64,000 nucleotides of DNA. It comes from an uncultured Eubacteriales bacterium. GTDB lineage: Bacteria > Bacillota > Clostridia > Oscillospirales > CAG-382. Below are positions 36,651 through 44,917 of this stretch, in pieces (position 1 is the first letter of the stretch; each line of letters starts with the position of its first letter). The stretch is from positions 1 to 64,000 of the forward strand of contig URVJ01000007.1 of NCBI GenBank assembly GCA_900551295.1, read 5' to 3'. The translations under genes and the position numbers were made by a program. The notes under the pieces were generated by a model. It worked only from the letters and a program-made list of their open reading frames with translations, did no database searches and was not told the origin of the DNA.

Positions 36651-37673
36651 ATGAGTAAAGATATAGGAATAGATCTCGGAACGGCAAATGTGCTTGTATA
36701 TGTAAAGGGCAAGGGAGTAGTGCTTGAAGAGCCGTCCGTCGTTGCCGTTGAAAAGGAAAGCGGCAAAGTGCTTAAAGTCGGAAAAGAGGCGCAGGCGCTC
36801 TTGGGACGAACACCGGGAAATATTCTCGCGGTAAAACCGCTTGAGGACGGCGTTATCTCGCAGTACGACGTCACCATGAAAATGCTTAAATACTTTATCA
36901 GAAAGTCCGTCGGCACGGGATTTTTCAAACCGCGCGTAATGATATGCGTTCCGAGCGGCATAACCGAGGTTGAGGAAAGGGCAGTGTGTGATGCGGCTCT
37001 CGCGGCAGGCGCAAAAAAGACTTATCTTATAGAAGAACCTTTTGCCGCAGCGATAGGCGCAGGTATCGACGTATCTAAACCCAACGGCAATATGGTCGTT
37101 GATATAGGCGGAGGTACGACCGACGCCGCCGTAATATCCTACGGAGATATAGTGACCAGCGAGTCCGTAAAGGCTGCCGGAAATAAGCTTGACGAAGCGA
37201 TTGCAAAGTATATACGCTATAAGTATAATGTGCTTATCGGCGAGAGAACGGCGGAGGATATAAAGAAACAGATAGGTTCTGCGTTTCCGCTCGACAAAGA
37301 ATACGTAATGGACGTAAAGGGCAGAGATCTCAAAGAAGGACTGCCCAAGATGATAACCATAAATTCGGCTGAGGTAAGAGAGGCTGCGGAACCCGTCGTA
37401 AAGCAGATAGTTACGGCTGTTCTTCACGTAATAGAACGAACTCCGCCCGAACTTGTCGGCGACGTTGCCGCAAACGGAATAGTGCTTACGGGCGCCGGAA
37501 GCCTGCTTTACGGAATTGACCGCCTTATAGAGCATGCAACCGGAATACGCACATATATTGCGGAAAATCCGTCTGCCTGCGTTGTTCTCGGAACGGGAAG
37601 ATACCTCGACAATCTTCAGGTTCTGCCCGAAGGGACGATAAATATTTCGCGCCGCAGACAGCAAAGACTTTAA
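36651..37673 (+). CDS. mreB: MreB/Mbl-family rod-shape actin homologue
   Basis: Cytoskeletal ATPase that guides cell-wall elongation. The 340-residue protein has phosphate-binding loops GIDLGTANVLVY and DIGGGTTDAAVIS and the adenine-site LTGAGSLLYG. It lacks neighbouring mreC and mreD, which points to a stand-alone Mbl- or MreBH-like copy; the exact paralogue cannot be fixed here. GGGAG precedes the ATG by 9 bases. A long open frame on the opposite strand is a coding shadow. Confidence 0.95.
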   Translation: MSKDIGIDLGTANVLVYVKGKGVVLEEPSVVAVEKESGKVLKVGKEAQALLGRTPGNILAVKPLEDGVISQYDVTMKMLKYFIRKSVGTGFFKPRVMICVPSGITEVEERAVCDAALAAGAKKTYLIEEPFAAAIGAGIDVSKPNGNMVVDIGGGTTDAAVISYGDIVTSESVKAAGNKLDEAIAKYIRYKYNVLIGERTAEDIKKQIGSAFPLDKEYVMDVKGRDLKEGLPKMITINSAEVREAAEPVVKQIVTAVLHVIERTPPELVGDVAANGIVLTGAGSLLYGIDRLIEHATGIRTYIAENPSACVVLGTGRYLDNLQVLPEGTINISRRRQQRL

Positions 37674-37689
37674 AATGCGCGAATAAATA

Positions 37690-37717
37690 AAAATTGACTG
37701 CGGCTTTTACGCCGCAG
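37690..37717 (-). terminator. Terminator between mreB and the isomerase gene
   Basis: Perfect 7-bp stem CTGCGGC/GCCGCAG with a 6-base loop; on the minus strand it is followed by TCAATTTTT. A weaker CGGC-TTT-GCCG hairpin near 37736 with TTTT may serve mreB. Confidence 0.6.
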
Positions 37718-37749
37718 CCTTGCATATATGATTTTCGGCTTTGCCGTTT

Positions 37750-38526
37750 TCAGCAAAGTCCCAGGGAATGGAGATAGTCAAAGCTCTTCTTTAAGCACTC
37801 GAACTGATCTTCGCCGTAGCAGCTGTCCTGTTCGACGAACGCATATTCCGTGCCGTTGTCAACGGCAGCCTTGATGATGGACTCAAAGTCAAGCAGTCCG
37901 CTTCCTACCGGTGCAAAGCGTTTCTCGCCGTCGGGTAGTATTACCATGTCTTTTAAATGTATGCAGGGAATTCTGCCGGATAATTTCTTTAACCATTCGA
38001 CAGGATCATGACCGGCAGCCTTTACCCAGTAAGTGTCAAGCGTAAAGCCCATTTCGTCGGGAGCAAAGGTTTTCATGAGATATTCCATTGCGGTTTCGCC
38101 GTCAATTTCTATGAATTCCTTGTCGTGGTTGTGGTACATGAAGTAGCAGCCGTTGTCTTTCATGATTTTTGCGGCGTTAAGATAATTTTTTGTAAAATCG
38201 TACCATATGTCTTTGGATTTGCTTAGATGCTCGCTGAAAATTCCGGGCATGGAGCCGATGCCTATGTATTTGCAGCCGAAAATTTTGTGTTCTTTTATGA
38301 CGTTCTCGGTGTCGGTGCTTATTCTTCCCATATCGTAGTGGGTAAGATCGCAGGTAAGGCCGTTTTTGTCAAGTTCTTCTTTTAACCATTCCGGCTCGTA
38401 TTTGCAGGTTCCTGAAACCTGAACCGATTTGTATCCTATGTCGGCGATCTTTTTGAGACATTCGGATATGCCTTCCGTGTTTTTTGTAAGATCGTGTACC
38501 GTATACATCTGTGCGCCGATTTTCAT
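37750..38526 (-). CDS. Sugar phosphate isomerase/epimerase (xylose isomerase-like TIM barrel)
   Basis: A 258-residue AP_endonuc_2/IolE-type barrel. It begins MKIGAQMYTVHD, has the metal-site residues in YFMYHNHDKEF, FTLDTYWV, CIHLKDM, and a glutamate in AFVEQD. Members interconvert or dehydrate keto-sugars and inosose. It stands divergent to an AraC regulator, with overlapping promoters, which suggests substrate-controlled sugar use. The substrate is not readable. Confidence 0.87.
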   Translation of the reverse strand: MKIGAQMYTVHDLTKNTEGISECLKKIADIGYKSVQVSGTCKYEPEWLKEELDKNGLTCDLTHYDMGRISTDTENVIKEHKIFGCKYIGIGSMPGIFSEHLSKSKDIWYDFTKNYLNAAKIMKDNGCYFMYHNHDKEFIEIDGETAMEYLMKTFAPDEMGFTLDTYWVKAAGHDPVEWLKKLSGRIPCIHLKDMVILPDGEKRFAPVGSGLLDFESIIKAAVDNGTEYAFVEQDSCYGEDQFECLKKSFDYLHSLGLC

Positions 38527-38574
38527 AAATAAACCCTCTTTTCATCAGAATATGTTTTTTGTATTTATTGTCGG

Positions 38575-38603
38575 TTGACATTCTCTCTGTTTGCTATTAT
38601 AAT
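38575..38603 (+). promoter_or_regulatory. Consensus SigA promoter of the AraC gene
   Basis: TTGACA (38575-38580), 17 bp, TATAAT (38598-38603). Its -10 box shares bases with the opposing promoter of the isomerase gene. Confidence 0.88.
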
Positions 38604-38624
38604 ATTATTGAAAATATTTTTCAA
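38596..38624 (-). promoter_or_regulatory. SigA promoter of the isomerase gene, overlapping the AraC promoter
   Basis: Minus strand: TTGAAA (38624-38619), 17 bp, TATAAT (38601-38596). The two -10 boxes overlap on the palindrome ATTATAAT, so only one polymerase can open this site at a time. Confidence 0.8.
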
Positions 38625-38698
38625 TGGATTATTTTAAGATAAACTATGCATATTTGTGTTTTTAAACTGTTTTTAAAAAATAATTCGGAGGTTTGCAT

Positions 38699-39448
38699 AT
38701 GCCCGACGTAAGATATTTTATACATTACCTTGCCAAAAGAAGCTGCATTGCGGAAAAGATAGACGATTTTGAGCCGCTTACATACTGCGACCTTACTTTT
38801 GTAATAGACGGAAGCCTGAATTACCGCATTAACGGTCAGAGCTTTACGCTCGGTCCGGGGGACGCAATGTTTTGTCCCGAGGGCGGAATAAGAAAGCGTG
38901 AAAAGGGCACGGAACGGACAAACTATATATCTATAAACTTTCGCTGCTCAGGTTCAGACGTTCCGCTCATGCCGTACTGTATGCGAGATATATACTGTCA
39001 CGATATAGATTATTGCGTTTCAAAACTGCTTGGAATATACTATCAGAACGGAAAATATACGCTGAAAAAGTGCAGTTGTCTGATTGAATATGTGCTGTTT
39101 GAGATGCTTGAACGGCTTTCCGACGAGGAGGAAAACAGGCACGTCGCGCTCATGAAACGTTATATTTCCTATAATTGGTACAGAAAAATAAGCCTCGATG
39201 AAATTTCGGAGGCTGCGCATCTGAGCCGTTCGTACTCGTCCGCCGTGTTCAAAAAGACGGTCGGAATGTCTATAAGCGACTATATTATAGATATACGTAT
39301 AAGCAGAGCGTGTGAAATGCTGAGATTTTCCGACGAGTCGGTTGCGGATATTGCCGATAAGACGGGATTTTGCGATATTTTCTATTTCAGCAAGACCTTT
39401 AAACGCATAAAAGGTATCTCTCCGCTTCAGTATCGCTCAATGAAATGA
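38699..39448 (+). CDS. AraC-family transcriptional regulator
   Basis: A 249-residue regulator: N-terminal cupin-like effector domain (for example LTFVIDGSLNYRINGQSFTLGPGDAMF) and two C-terminal helix-turn-helix motifs (ISLDEISEAAHLSRSYSSAV and VADIADKTGFCDIFYFSKTFKR) ending in GISPLQYR. ATG 38699 lies 7 bases after GGAGG; an in-frame TTG two codons earlier is inside that spacing. It is divergent from the isomerase gene and followed after 22 bases by a membrane phosphotransferase gene. The likely target is the shared divergent promoter. Confidence 0.92.
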   Translation: MPDVRYFIHYLAKRSCIAEKIDDFEPLTYCDLTFVIDGSLNYRINGQSFTLGPGDAMFCPEGGIRKREKGTERTNYISINFRCSGSDVPLMPYCMRDIYCHDIDYCVSKLLGIYYQNGKYTLKKCSCLIEYVLFEMLERLSDEEENRHVALMKRYISYNWYRKISLDEISEAAHLSRSYSSAVFKKTVGMSISDYIIDIRISRACEMLRFSDESVADIADKTGFCDIFYFSKTFKRIKGISPLQYRSMK

Positions 39449-39470
39449 TGTAAAAACGAAAGGAATGTAA

Positions 39471-41321
39471 ATGAAGAAAAAGTTTTTCCTTCTGCAAAAA
39501 AATAAAGACGGCTTTACACGAACGCAAAGCATAATATATGATTTTTTTATGCCGCTGATGCTTGTAATATCAGCCGTGATATGCGGAGTTCTGTCGCTGA
39601 TGCTTGCATACGGGCAGTATGAAAGAGTGCTGTTTTACAGCTATTTTTCAAATCCGTTTATATTGTTTCTCAACATTCTGCCGACGGTGCTTATGTCGCT
39701 TGTTTTGTGGGGACTTTGCGGCAGGGCTTGGATCGCAAACCTTGTTTCGTCCGTCATAACTCTCGGATTTACGTCGGCAGACTACTATCTTCTCAAATTC
39801 CGCGACGATCCGCTGATGTTTTCCGACGTAATGTATGTAAGAGAGGCGGCGCAGATTAATTCAAGATACGATATGACTCCCGGTAAGCGTATGATATTTG
39901 CATATGTGATTTGTATTGTTCTTACCGTACTTCTGTTTTTCTTTGCACGCAAGAAGCCCAAAGCCGGAATACGGATACCCGTGACGGTTCTTGCTGTGCT
40001 CTTGGCATTTGTTCCGGTCAAAAATCTTTATACTGACGCCTATATTTATGATGTAAAAACGGCGAACTACGAATATATAAACCACTGGTCGTCAACGCAG
40101 AACTTTGTTTCAAAGGGCTTTGTATATCCGTTTCTTCACAGCGTATCCGACGCATTTCCGAAAGCTCCCGACGGTTATTCCGAAAAGGCGGCAAAAGAAA
40201 TACTTTCCGCTTATACCGATTCGGATATACCCGAAGAAAAAAGAGTCGATATAATCGCGGTAATGCTTGAAGCATATAACGATCTTACGCTGCTCGGCGT
40301 TGACGGAATAGACCAAAGCGTTTATAAAGCGTACCACGATCTGCTTGACGAGTGCTATCACGGACGCCTTGTGACAAATATCTTTGCCGGAGGCACCATC
40401 GATACCGAACGCGCGTTTTTAACGGGATATTCGACGCTCGGCAATTTCAGACACGATACAAATTCTTACGTGCGCTATCTTGAATCGCAGAATTATTACG
40501 CCGACGGAAGCCACCCGTGCTACCGCTGGTTCTACAACCGCCTTAACGTGAATAATTATCTCGGCTTCAAGAACTATTACTTCTACGAGGACTATTACAG
40601 CACGCTGTCGTCTACGATTGCCGTGGATTCGATAGTATTCCCGGAAATAAAGAATTTCTATGACCGCGAAAAGGATTCGGGACAGAATTATTTCGGGTTT
40701 CATGTAACTTATCAGGGACACGGCCCGTACTCGGCTGAAAGTCTCGACTGGGTATCTCAGCCGGTGTTTTCAAACCCGGCAGTCGGAGAGGCTTCGTCTG
40801 TCATACTAAATAACTATCTCGGCTCGGTATCAAATACGGCGGAAAATATAGTAAACCTTGTAAATGAGCTGAAAAAAGAGGATAAACCCGTTTTGTTCGT
40901 ATTCTTCGGCGACCATAAACCGTGGCTCGGAGACGGTAACAGCGTTTATAACGAACTCGGAGTTGATCTTGACGTGTCAGAGTACGACGGATTTATGAAT
41001 TACTATTCCACTGAATACGCAATTTTTGCAAACGACGCCGCAAAAGAGCTTCTCGGCAATGATTTTGTCGGAACGGGACCGACAATAAGCCCGTGCTTTT
41101 TAATGAATGAACTTTTTTCTGAATGCTCGTATGAGGGAAACGCGTATATGAAGTTTACAAACTACGTCAGAAGTTTGCTTCCCGTAATAAACAAAAACGG
41201 ATTTATCGACGAGAACGGAAATTTCTACACCGACGAAGACGATCTTGATGAACAGCATAAAGAGGCTTTGCACAAGTTCAGAATTGTGGAAAAATACGTG
41301 TCGGATAACTTCTCAAAGTAA
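39471..41321 (+). CDS. LtaS-like membrane sulfatase-fold phosphotransferase
   Basis: A 616-residue protein: five hydrophobic helices in the first ~205 residues, then an extracellular alkaline-phosphatase/sulfatase domain. The Thr nucleophile region AGGTIDTERAFLTG (Thr309/Thr312), HVTYQGHGPY and FFGDHKPW match the metal and catalytic sites of lipoteichoic acid synthases and phosphoglycerol transferases. Likely role: transferring glycerol-phosphate (or a related group) to a lipid or wall glycan outside the membrane. Whether it makes true lipoteichoic acid is uncertain. It follows an AraC gene at 22 bases. Confidence 0.85.
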   Translation: MKKKFFLLQKNKDGFTRTQSIIYDFFMPLMLVISAVICGVLSLMLAYGQYERVLFYSYFSNPFILFLNILPTVLMSLVLWGLCGRAWIANLVSSVITLGFTSADYYLLKFRDDPLMFSDVMYVREAAQINSRYDMTPGKRMIFAYVICIVLTVLLFFFARKKPKAGIRIPVTVLAVLLAFVPVKNLYTDAYIYDVKTANYEYINHWSSTQNFVSKGFVYPFLHSVSDAFPKAPDGYSEKAAKEILSAYTDSDIPEEKRVDIIAVMLEAYNDLTLLGVDGIDQSVYKAYHDLLDECYHGRLVTNIFAGGTIDTERAFLTGYSTLGNFRHDTNSYVRYLESQNYYADGSHPCYRWFYNRLNVNNYLGFKNYYFYEDYYSTLSSTIAVDSIVFPEIKNFYDREKDSGQNYFGFHVTYQGHGPYSAESLDWVSQPVFSNPAVGEASSVILNNYLGSVSNTAENIVNLVNELKKEDKPVLFVFFGDHKPWLGDGNSVYNELGVDLDVSEYDGFMNYYSTEYAIFANDAAKELLGNDFVGTGPTISPCFLMNELFSECSYEGNAYMKFTNYVRSLLPVINKNGFIDENGNFYTDEDDLDEQHKEALHKFRIVEKYVSDNFSK

Positions 41322-41398
41322 AACACTTTAAGAAACTGTAAACAAAACGCCGCATTAATGAATTATTTTAAATTTTTGTATTGATTTGCTGTTATGTG

Positions 41399-41427
41399 TT
41401 GACATATTCGGCTTTGCATAGTAAAAT
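41399..41427 (+). promoter_or_regulatory. Promoter of the aromatic amino-acid operon
   Basis: TTGACA (41399-41404), 17 bp, TAAAAT (41422-41427). Transcription should begin near 41434, ~28 bases before the leader-peptide ATG. Confidence 0.9.
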
Positions 41428-41461
41428 ACTTTCATACACGAAAGAACACAGGTGACGGATA

Positions 41462-41560
41462 ATGAAAATGTTTGATCTTATCAAAACTTATTTTTATTAT
41501 TATTACGGCTTTGCTTTTAATACGGCAAGGTCTTTCGTCGTTGTGCCTTCGGCTGCGTAA
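41462..41560 (+). CDS. Tyr/Phe-rich leader peptide of the aromatic operon
   Basis: A 32-codon open frame beginning with ATG after AGGTGA (7-base spacing). Codons 10-19 read YFYYYYGFAF: five Tyr (four consecutive) and three Phe, with further Phe at 4 and 25; the rest is ordinary. It sits between the operon promoter and an intrinsic terminator and ahead of tyrA, so its translation rate should report charged tRNA-Tyr (and Phe). Codons 23-26 form segment 2 of the RNA switch. It is a regulatory, not a structural, product. The coding of the peptide is seen; its in vivo translation is inferred. Confidence 0.88.
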   Translation: MKMFDLIKTYFYYYYGFAFNTARSFVVVPSAA

Positions 41561-41592
41561 CAAAAAAGCAGTACATTGTTGATGTGCGAAAG

Positions 41593-41628
41593 ACCGCGGT
41601 GATGAAAATTTCACTGCGGTTTGTTTTT
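41593..41628 (+). terminator. Attenuator terminator before tyrA
   Basis: Ten-pair stem (41593-41602 with 41611-41620, one G-T pair) with loop TGAAAATT and a T-rich tail; it lies ~50 bases before tyrA. Confidence 0.92.
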
Positions 41629-41675
41629 TTGTTACAATATGATATGTGAAAATAAAAATAAAGGGTGGTATAATT

Positions 41676-42521
41676 ATGACAGTGGGAATCGTGGGACTCG
41701 GACTTATAGGTGCGTCTCTTGCAAAGACAATAAAAAAGCATACGGACTTTGCGGTAATGGGATATGACATTTCCGAGGAAGTAATGGAATCGGCGCTAAT
41801 CGACGGAACGATAGACGAGAGGCTTAATCTCGGCGGAGAGCATTGCGATATGATACTTGTCGCGCTGTATCCCGACGACGTCGTGGATTTCGTAAGCAAA
41901 AACGCAGATCTGTTTAACGATACGATAGTCATCGACTGCGGCGGCACAAAGAAAAAGGTCTGCGACAATCTTTTCCCGATTGCGCGCGAGCATGGATTTA
42001 CCTTTATCGGCGGACATCCTATGGCAGGTATAGAAAAATCCGGATATGCCGCGTCAACCGACAGTATGTTCGACGGCGCGTTTATGATTCTCGTGCCCGA
42101 CGAAGGCATTGATAAGATGAAACTTGACTACGTAAAGATGTTCTTTATCTCGATAGGCTTTCACAGAATAACGCTTACTACCGCAAAGGAACACGACGAG
42201 ATAATAGCGTATACCTCTCAGCTTGCGCACGTCGTGTCAAGCGCATATGTAAAAAGCCCGACGTCGGTAAGAAACCTCGGATTTTCCGCAGGCAGCTTTA
42301 AGGATATGACAAGAGTTGCGTTCCTTAACGAACCTATGTGGACTGAGCTGTTTTTCCAGAATAAAGAATTTCTGTTAAATGAAGTTGATATTTTCATAGA
42401 GAATATGAAACAGTACCGTGAGGCTCTTGCAAACCTTGACAGAGATAAGATGATGTCGCTGCTTGCAGAGGGCAAGAAACAGAGAGTAGCCGCGTGGACT
42501 GCGGTTTCGCAAAAGAAATAA
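41676..42521 (+). CDS. tyrA: Prephenate dehydrogenase
   Basis: Converts prephenate to 4-hydroxyphenylpyruvate, the tyrosine branch. The 281-residue protein has the NAD-binding GIVGLGLIGASLAK at its start, GGHPMAG (catalytic His region), TAKEHDE and a helical C-terminal dimerisation domain with QLAHVVSSAYV. It lacks a chorismate mutase and an ACT domain, so feedback control by tyrosine on the enzyme is not obvious; the leader attenuator may take that role. The start is the ATG after AAGGGTGG, ten codons after another in-frame ATG. First gene of the operon. Confidence 0.94.
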   Translation: MTVGIVGLGLIGASLAKTIKKHTDFAVMGYDISEEVMESALIDGTIDERLNLGGEHCDMILVALYPDDVVDFVSKNADLFNDTIVIDCGGTKKKVCDNLFPIAREHGFTFIGGHPMAGIEKSGYAASTDSMFDGAFMILVPDEGIDKMKLDYVKMFFISIGFHRITLTTAKEHDEIIAYTSQLAHVVSSAYVKSPTSVRNLGFSAGSFKDMTRVAFLNEPMWTELFFQNKEFLLNEVDIFIENMKQYREALANLDRDKMMSLLAEGKKQRVAAWTAVSQKK

Positions 42522-42547
42522 GAATAATTTTTACCCGGAGGCAAATC

Positions 42548-43804
42548 ATGACCGTAACGCTTGATCCAAAGACTATACTCGGAGGAACGCTGGATATAAT
42601 TTCCTCAAAATCGGATATTCACCGCTGCATAATCTGTGCGGCATTTGCGGATAAGGAGACAGAAATAGAATTCTGCGGACTTTCAAAGGATATACTCACA
42701 ACCGTCGAATGCGTCGAAAAGCTCGGAGCAAAGGCAGAGTTCAACGATAAAAGAGTAAAGATATATCCTGCCGATGTCTCGGCAATACGTCAGGGACTTG
42801 TGCTCGATTGTCACGAGAGCGGAACTACCGCACGTTTTCTCTTGCCGATAGCGGCGCTTGTGTGCAGAAACTGTACCGTTACCGGAAGCGGAAGACTTCC
42901 CGAAAGACCGTTCAGCGCGCTTTGCAAGTCGCTTGAAGAACACGGAGCGCAGTTTTCGTCGGAAACTCTGCCCATAACCGTTAATAAGCCTAACGGCGGC
43001 AAAGGCACATATAAGATACCCGGAAATATCAGCTCTCAGTATGTAAGCGGACTGCTGCTCATGCTTGTTCTCGCAGGCGGCGGAAAGGTTGAGCTTACGA
43101 CTCCGCTTGAGTCTGCCGGTTATGTAGATATGACGGTGTATACGCTAAAGCGTTTCGGCGTCGATGTAACTTGCGAAGACGGAAAATATACCGTGCCGGA
43201 AGGACAGAAGTTTGTTTCTCCCGGAAGAATAAAAGCGCAGGGCGACTGGTCAAGTGCGGCGTTCTGGCTGTGTGCCGACGCACTCGGTGCAAACGTGTCG
43301 CTTAAAGGACTTGACGTAAACTGCCCGCAGGGCGACAGAATAATACTTGATTATCTTGAAAAATTCGGTGCGGATAAGAAAATAAACGGCGATACGGTGT
43401 CTGTCGAGGCCGCGCGCTTAAAGGCAATAGAGATAGACGCAAAGAACTGTCCCGATCTTGTTCCCGTGCTTGCGGTTACGGCATGCGCCGCAAAAGGCAC
43501 TACAATAATAAAAGGCGCTGCAAGACTGCGGCTTAAAGAAAGCGACAGAATAGAGTCTACCGTAAAGATGCTGAGAAGTCTCGGAGCAGACGCAGACGCA
43601 CTTCCCGACGGCATGACAATACGCGGAAAAGGATACCTTGACGGCGGCGAGGTTGACGGCTGCAACGATCATCGTATCGTAATGTCCGCTGCGGTCGCGT
43701 CGCTTATCTGCCGTTCCCAGGTGGTCATAGACGGTGCGAGAGCCGCCGAAAAATCCTATTCGACGTTCTTTAACGATTTCGATAAGCTGACTTTGAAAAA
43801 ATAA
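42548..43804 (+). CDS. aroA: 3-Phosphoshikimate 1-carboxyvinyltransferase (EPSP synthase)
   Basis: Joins shikimate-3-phosphate and PEP. Two inverse beta-alpha-beta domains are present in 418 residues: SSKSDIHRCI, CHESGTTARFLLP, GRLPERPFSAL, SSQYVSG, DWSSAAFW, LRLKESDRIE and DHRIVMSAAV. ATG follows CCCGGAGG by 7 bases. The gap of 26 bases after tyrA shows one operon. An in-frame upstream codon inside the tyrA end lacks a ribosome site. Confidence 0.97.
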   Translation: MTVTLDPKTILGGTLDIISSKSDIHRCIICAAFADKETEIEFCGLSKDILTTVECVEKLGAKAEFNDKRVKIYPADVSAIRQGLVLDCHESGTTARFLLPIAALVCRNCTVTGSGRLPERPFSALCKSLEEHGAQFSSETLPITVNKPNGGKGTYKIPGNISSQYVSGLLLMLVLAGGGKVELTTPLESAGYVDMTVYTLKRFGVDVTCEDGKYTVPEGQKFVSPGRIKAQGDWSSAAFWLCADALGANVSLKGLDVNCPQGDRIILDYLEKFGADKKINGDTVSVEAARLKAIEIDAKNCPDLVPVLAVTACAAKGTTIIKGAARLRLKESDRIESTVKMLRSLGADADALPDGMTIRGKGYLDGGEVDGCNDHRIVMSAAVASLICRSQVVIDGARAAEKSYSTFFNDFDKLTLKK

Positions 43805-43822
43805 TTTCGGAGAAAGAAAACT

Positions 43823-44896
43823 ATGAATACATTCGGCGAAAAAATCAGAGTTACCGTGTTCGGACAGTCCCATGCTCCGGCAATAGGCGTGACGGTTGAC
43901 GGACTTCCGTGCGGAGTGAGCATAGACCAAGAAGAACTTTATAAATTCATGCTGCGGCGCGCACCCGGAACCTCAAATACGTCCACATCGCGTAAAGAGG
44001 CGGACAGACCCGTTATTGTTTCGGGACTTAACGATAAAGGACTTACCTGCGGCGCTCCGCTTACCGCGCTCATTTATAATTCCGACGCACATTCAAAGGA
44101 CTATTCCGAACTGTTTATGCGTCCGCGTCCGTCGCACGCTGATTTTCCGGCATGGATAAGATACGGAGAAAACTACGATATACGCGGCGGAGGACAGTTT
44201 TCCGGCAGACTTACCGCACCGCTTTGCATTGCCGGAGGAATACTCATGCAGATACTCAAAGCAAAGGGAATACATATCGGTGCGCATATACTTTCGGTAA
44301 ACGACGTAAGGGACTTCGGATTTGACATGGCAAATGTTTCGGCAAATGAGCTTGAAAACATAAAGTCAAAGAATTTTCCGACTATTGACGACGCTGCCGC
44401 AGAGAGTATGAAGGAAAAAATACTTTTTGCAAAGCAGAATCTCGATTCCGTCGGAGGTGTTGTGGAGTGTGCGGTCGTCGGACTTGAACCGGGACTCGGC
44501 GAGCCTGAGTTTTGCGGAATTGAGAACGCCGTTTCACAGGCGGCTTTTGCAATACCTGCGGTAAAGGGAATAGAATTCGGTTTAGGCTTTGAAAGTACGC
44601 TGCTTTACGGCTCGGAGAACAATGACGAATATGCTTTTGACGGGCAAAAAACTGTAACGCTTACAAATAATGCCGGCGGTATCTGCGGCGGAATGACAAC
44701 GGGTATGCCGATAGTTTTCAGAACGGCGTTCAAACCTACACCGTCGATTGCAAAGGCGCAGAACAGCGTTGACCTTGCGTCGCATGAAAATATAAAGCTT
44801 GAAATAAAGGGCAGACACGATCCTTGCGTTGTCGTAAGAGCAGTGCCTTGCGTTGAGGCGGCTGCCGCAATAGCGATAAGTCAGTTTGTACTTTGA
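43823..44896 (+). CDS. aroC: Chorismate synthase
   Basis: FMN-dependent trans-elimination of phosphate from EPSP to give chorismate. At 357 residues it matches the family: GQSHAPAIGVTVDGLP at the N-terminus, RRAPGTSNTSTSRKEAD, RPSHADFPAWIRYG, GGGQFSGRLTAP, and GRHDPCVVVRAVPCVEA near the C-terminus. The gene lies 18 bases after aroA with CGGAG before the ATG. No separate flavin reductase is visible in the window. Confidence 0.97.
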   Translation: MNTFGEKIRVTVFGQSHAPAIGVTVDGLPCGVSIDQEELYKFMLRRAPGTSNTSTSRKEADRPVIVSGLNDKGLTCGAPLTALIYNSDAHSKDYSELFMRPRPSHADFPAWIRYGENYDIRGGGQFSGRLTAPLCIAGGILMQILKAKGIHIGAHILSVNDVRDFGFDMANVSANELENIKSKNFPTIDDAAAESMKEKILFAKQNLDSVGGVVECAVVGLEPGLGEPEFCGIENAVSQAAFAIPAVKGIEFGLGFESTLLYGSENNDEYAFDGQKTVTLTNNAGGICGGMTTGMPIVFRTAFKPTPSIAKAQNSVDLASHENIKLEIKGRHDPCVVVRAVPCVEAAAAIAISQFVL

Positions 44897-44917
44897 TATA
44901 TGGGAGAATTTAAAGAC

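Larger units (their letters stand above)
41434..41628 (+). promoter_or_regulatory. Ribosome-mediated attenuator of the aromatic operon
   Basis: Three competing pairings are visible. Segment 1 ACGAAAGA (41438-41445) pairs over 8 bp with segment 2 TCTTTCGT (41531-41538). Segment 2 as GGTCTTTCG (41529-41537) instead pairs over 9 bp with segment 3 CGAAAGACC (41587-41595). Segment 3 as ACCGCGGTGA (41593-41602) pairs over 10 bp with segment 4 TCACTGCGGT (41611-41620), which is followed by TTGTTTTTTT. So 2:3 pairing excludes the terminator and 1:2 allows it. Segment 2 lies inside a leader peptide with a Tyr/Phe run, the hallmark of amino-acid-sensing attenuation. The mechanism is inferred. Confidence 0.85.

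Noticed and set aside
36525..37664. Minus-strand open frame of 379 codons
   Set aside because: Entirely antisense to mreB, low-complexity Tyr/Arg-rich translation, no ribosome site; a coding shadow.
41430..41675. T-box riboswitch upstream of tyrA
   Set aside because: ACCGCG occurs in the terminator arm and AGGGTGG in the tyrA ribosome site, but the order is wrong, the TGGN tRNA-acceptor bulge is missing, and no specifier stem was found. A leader-peptide attenuator explains the region better.
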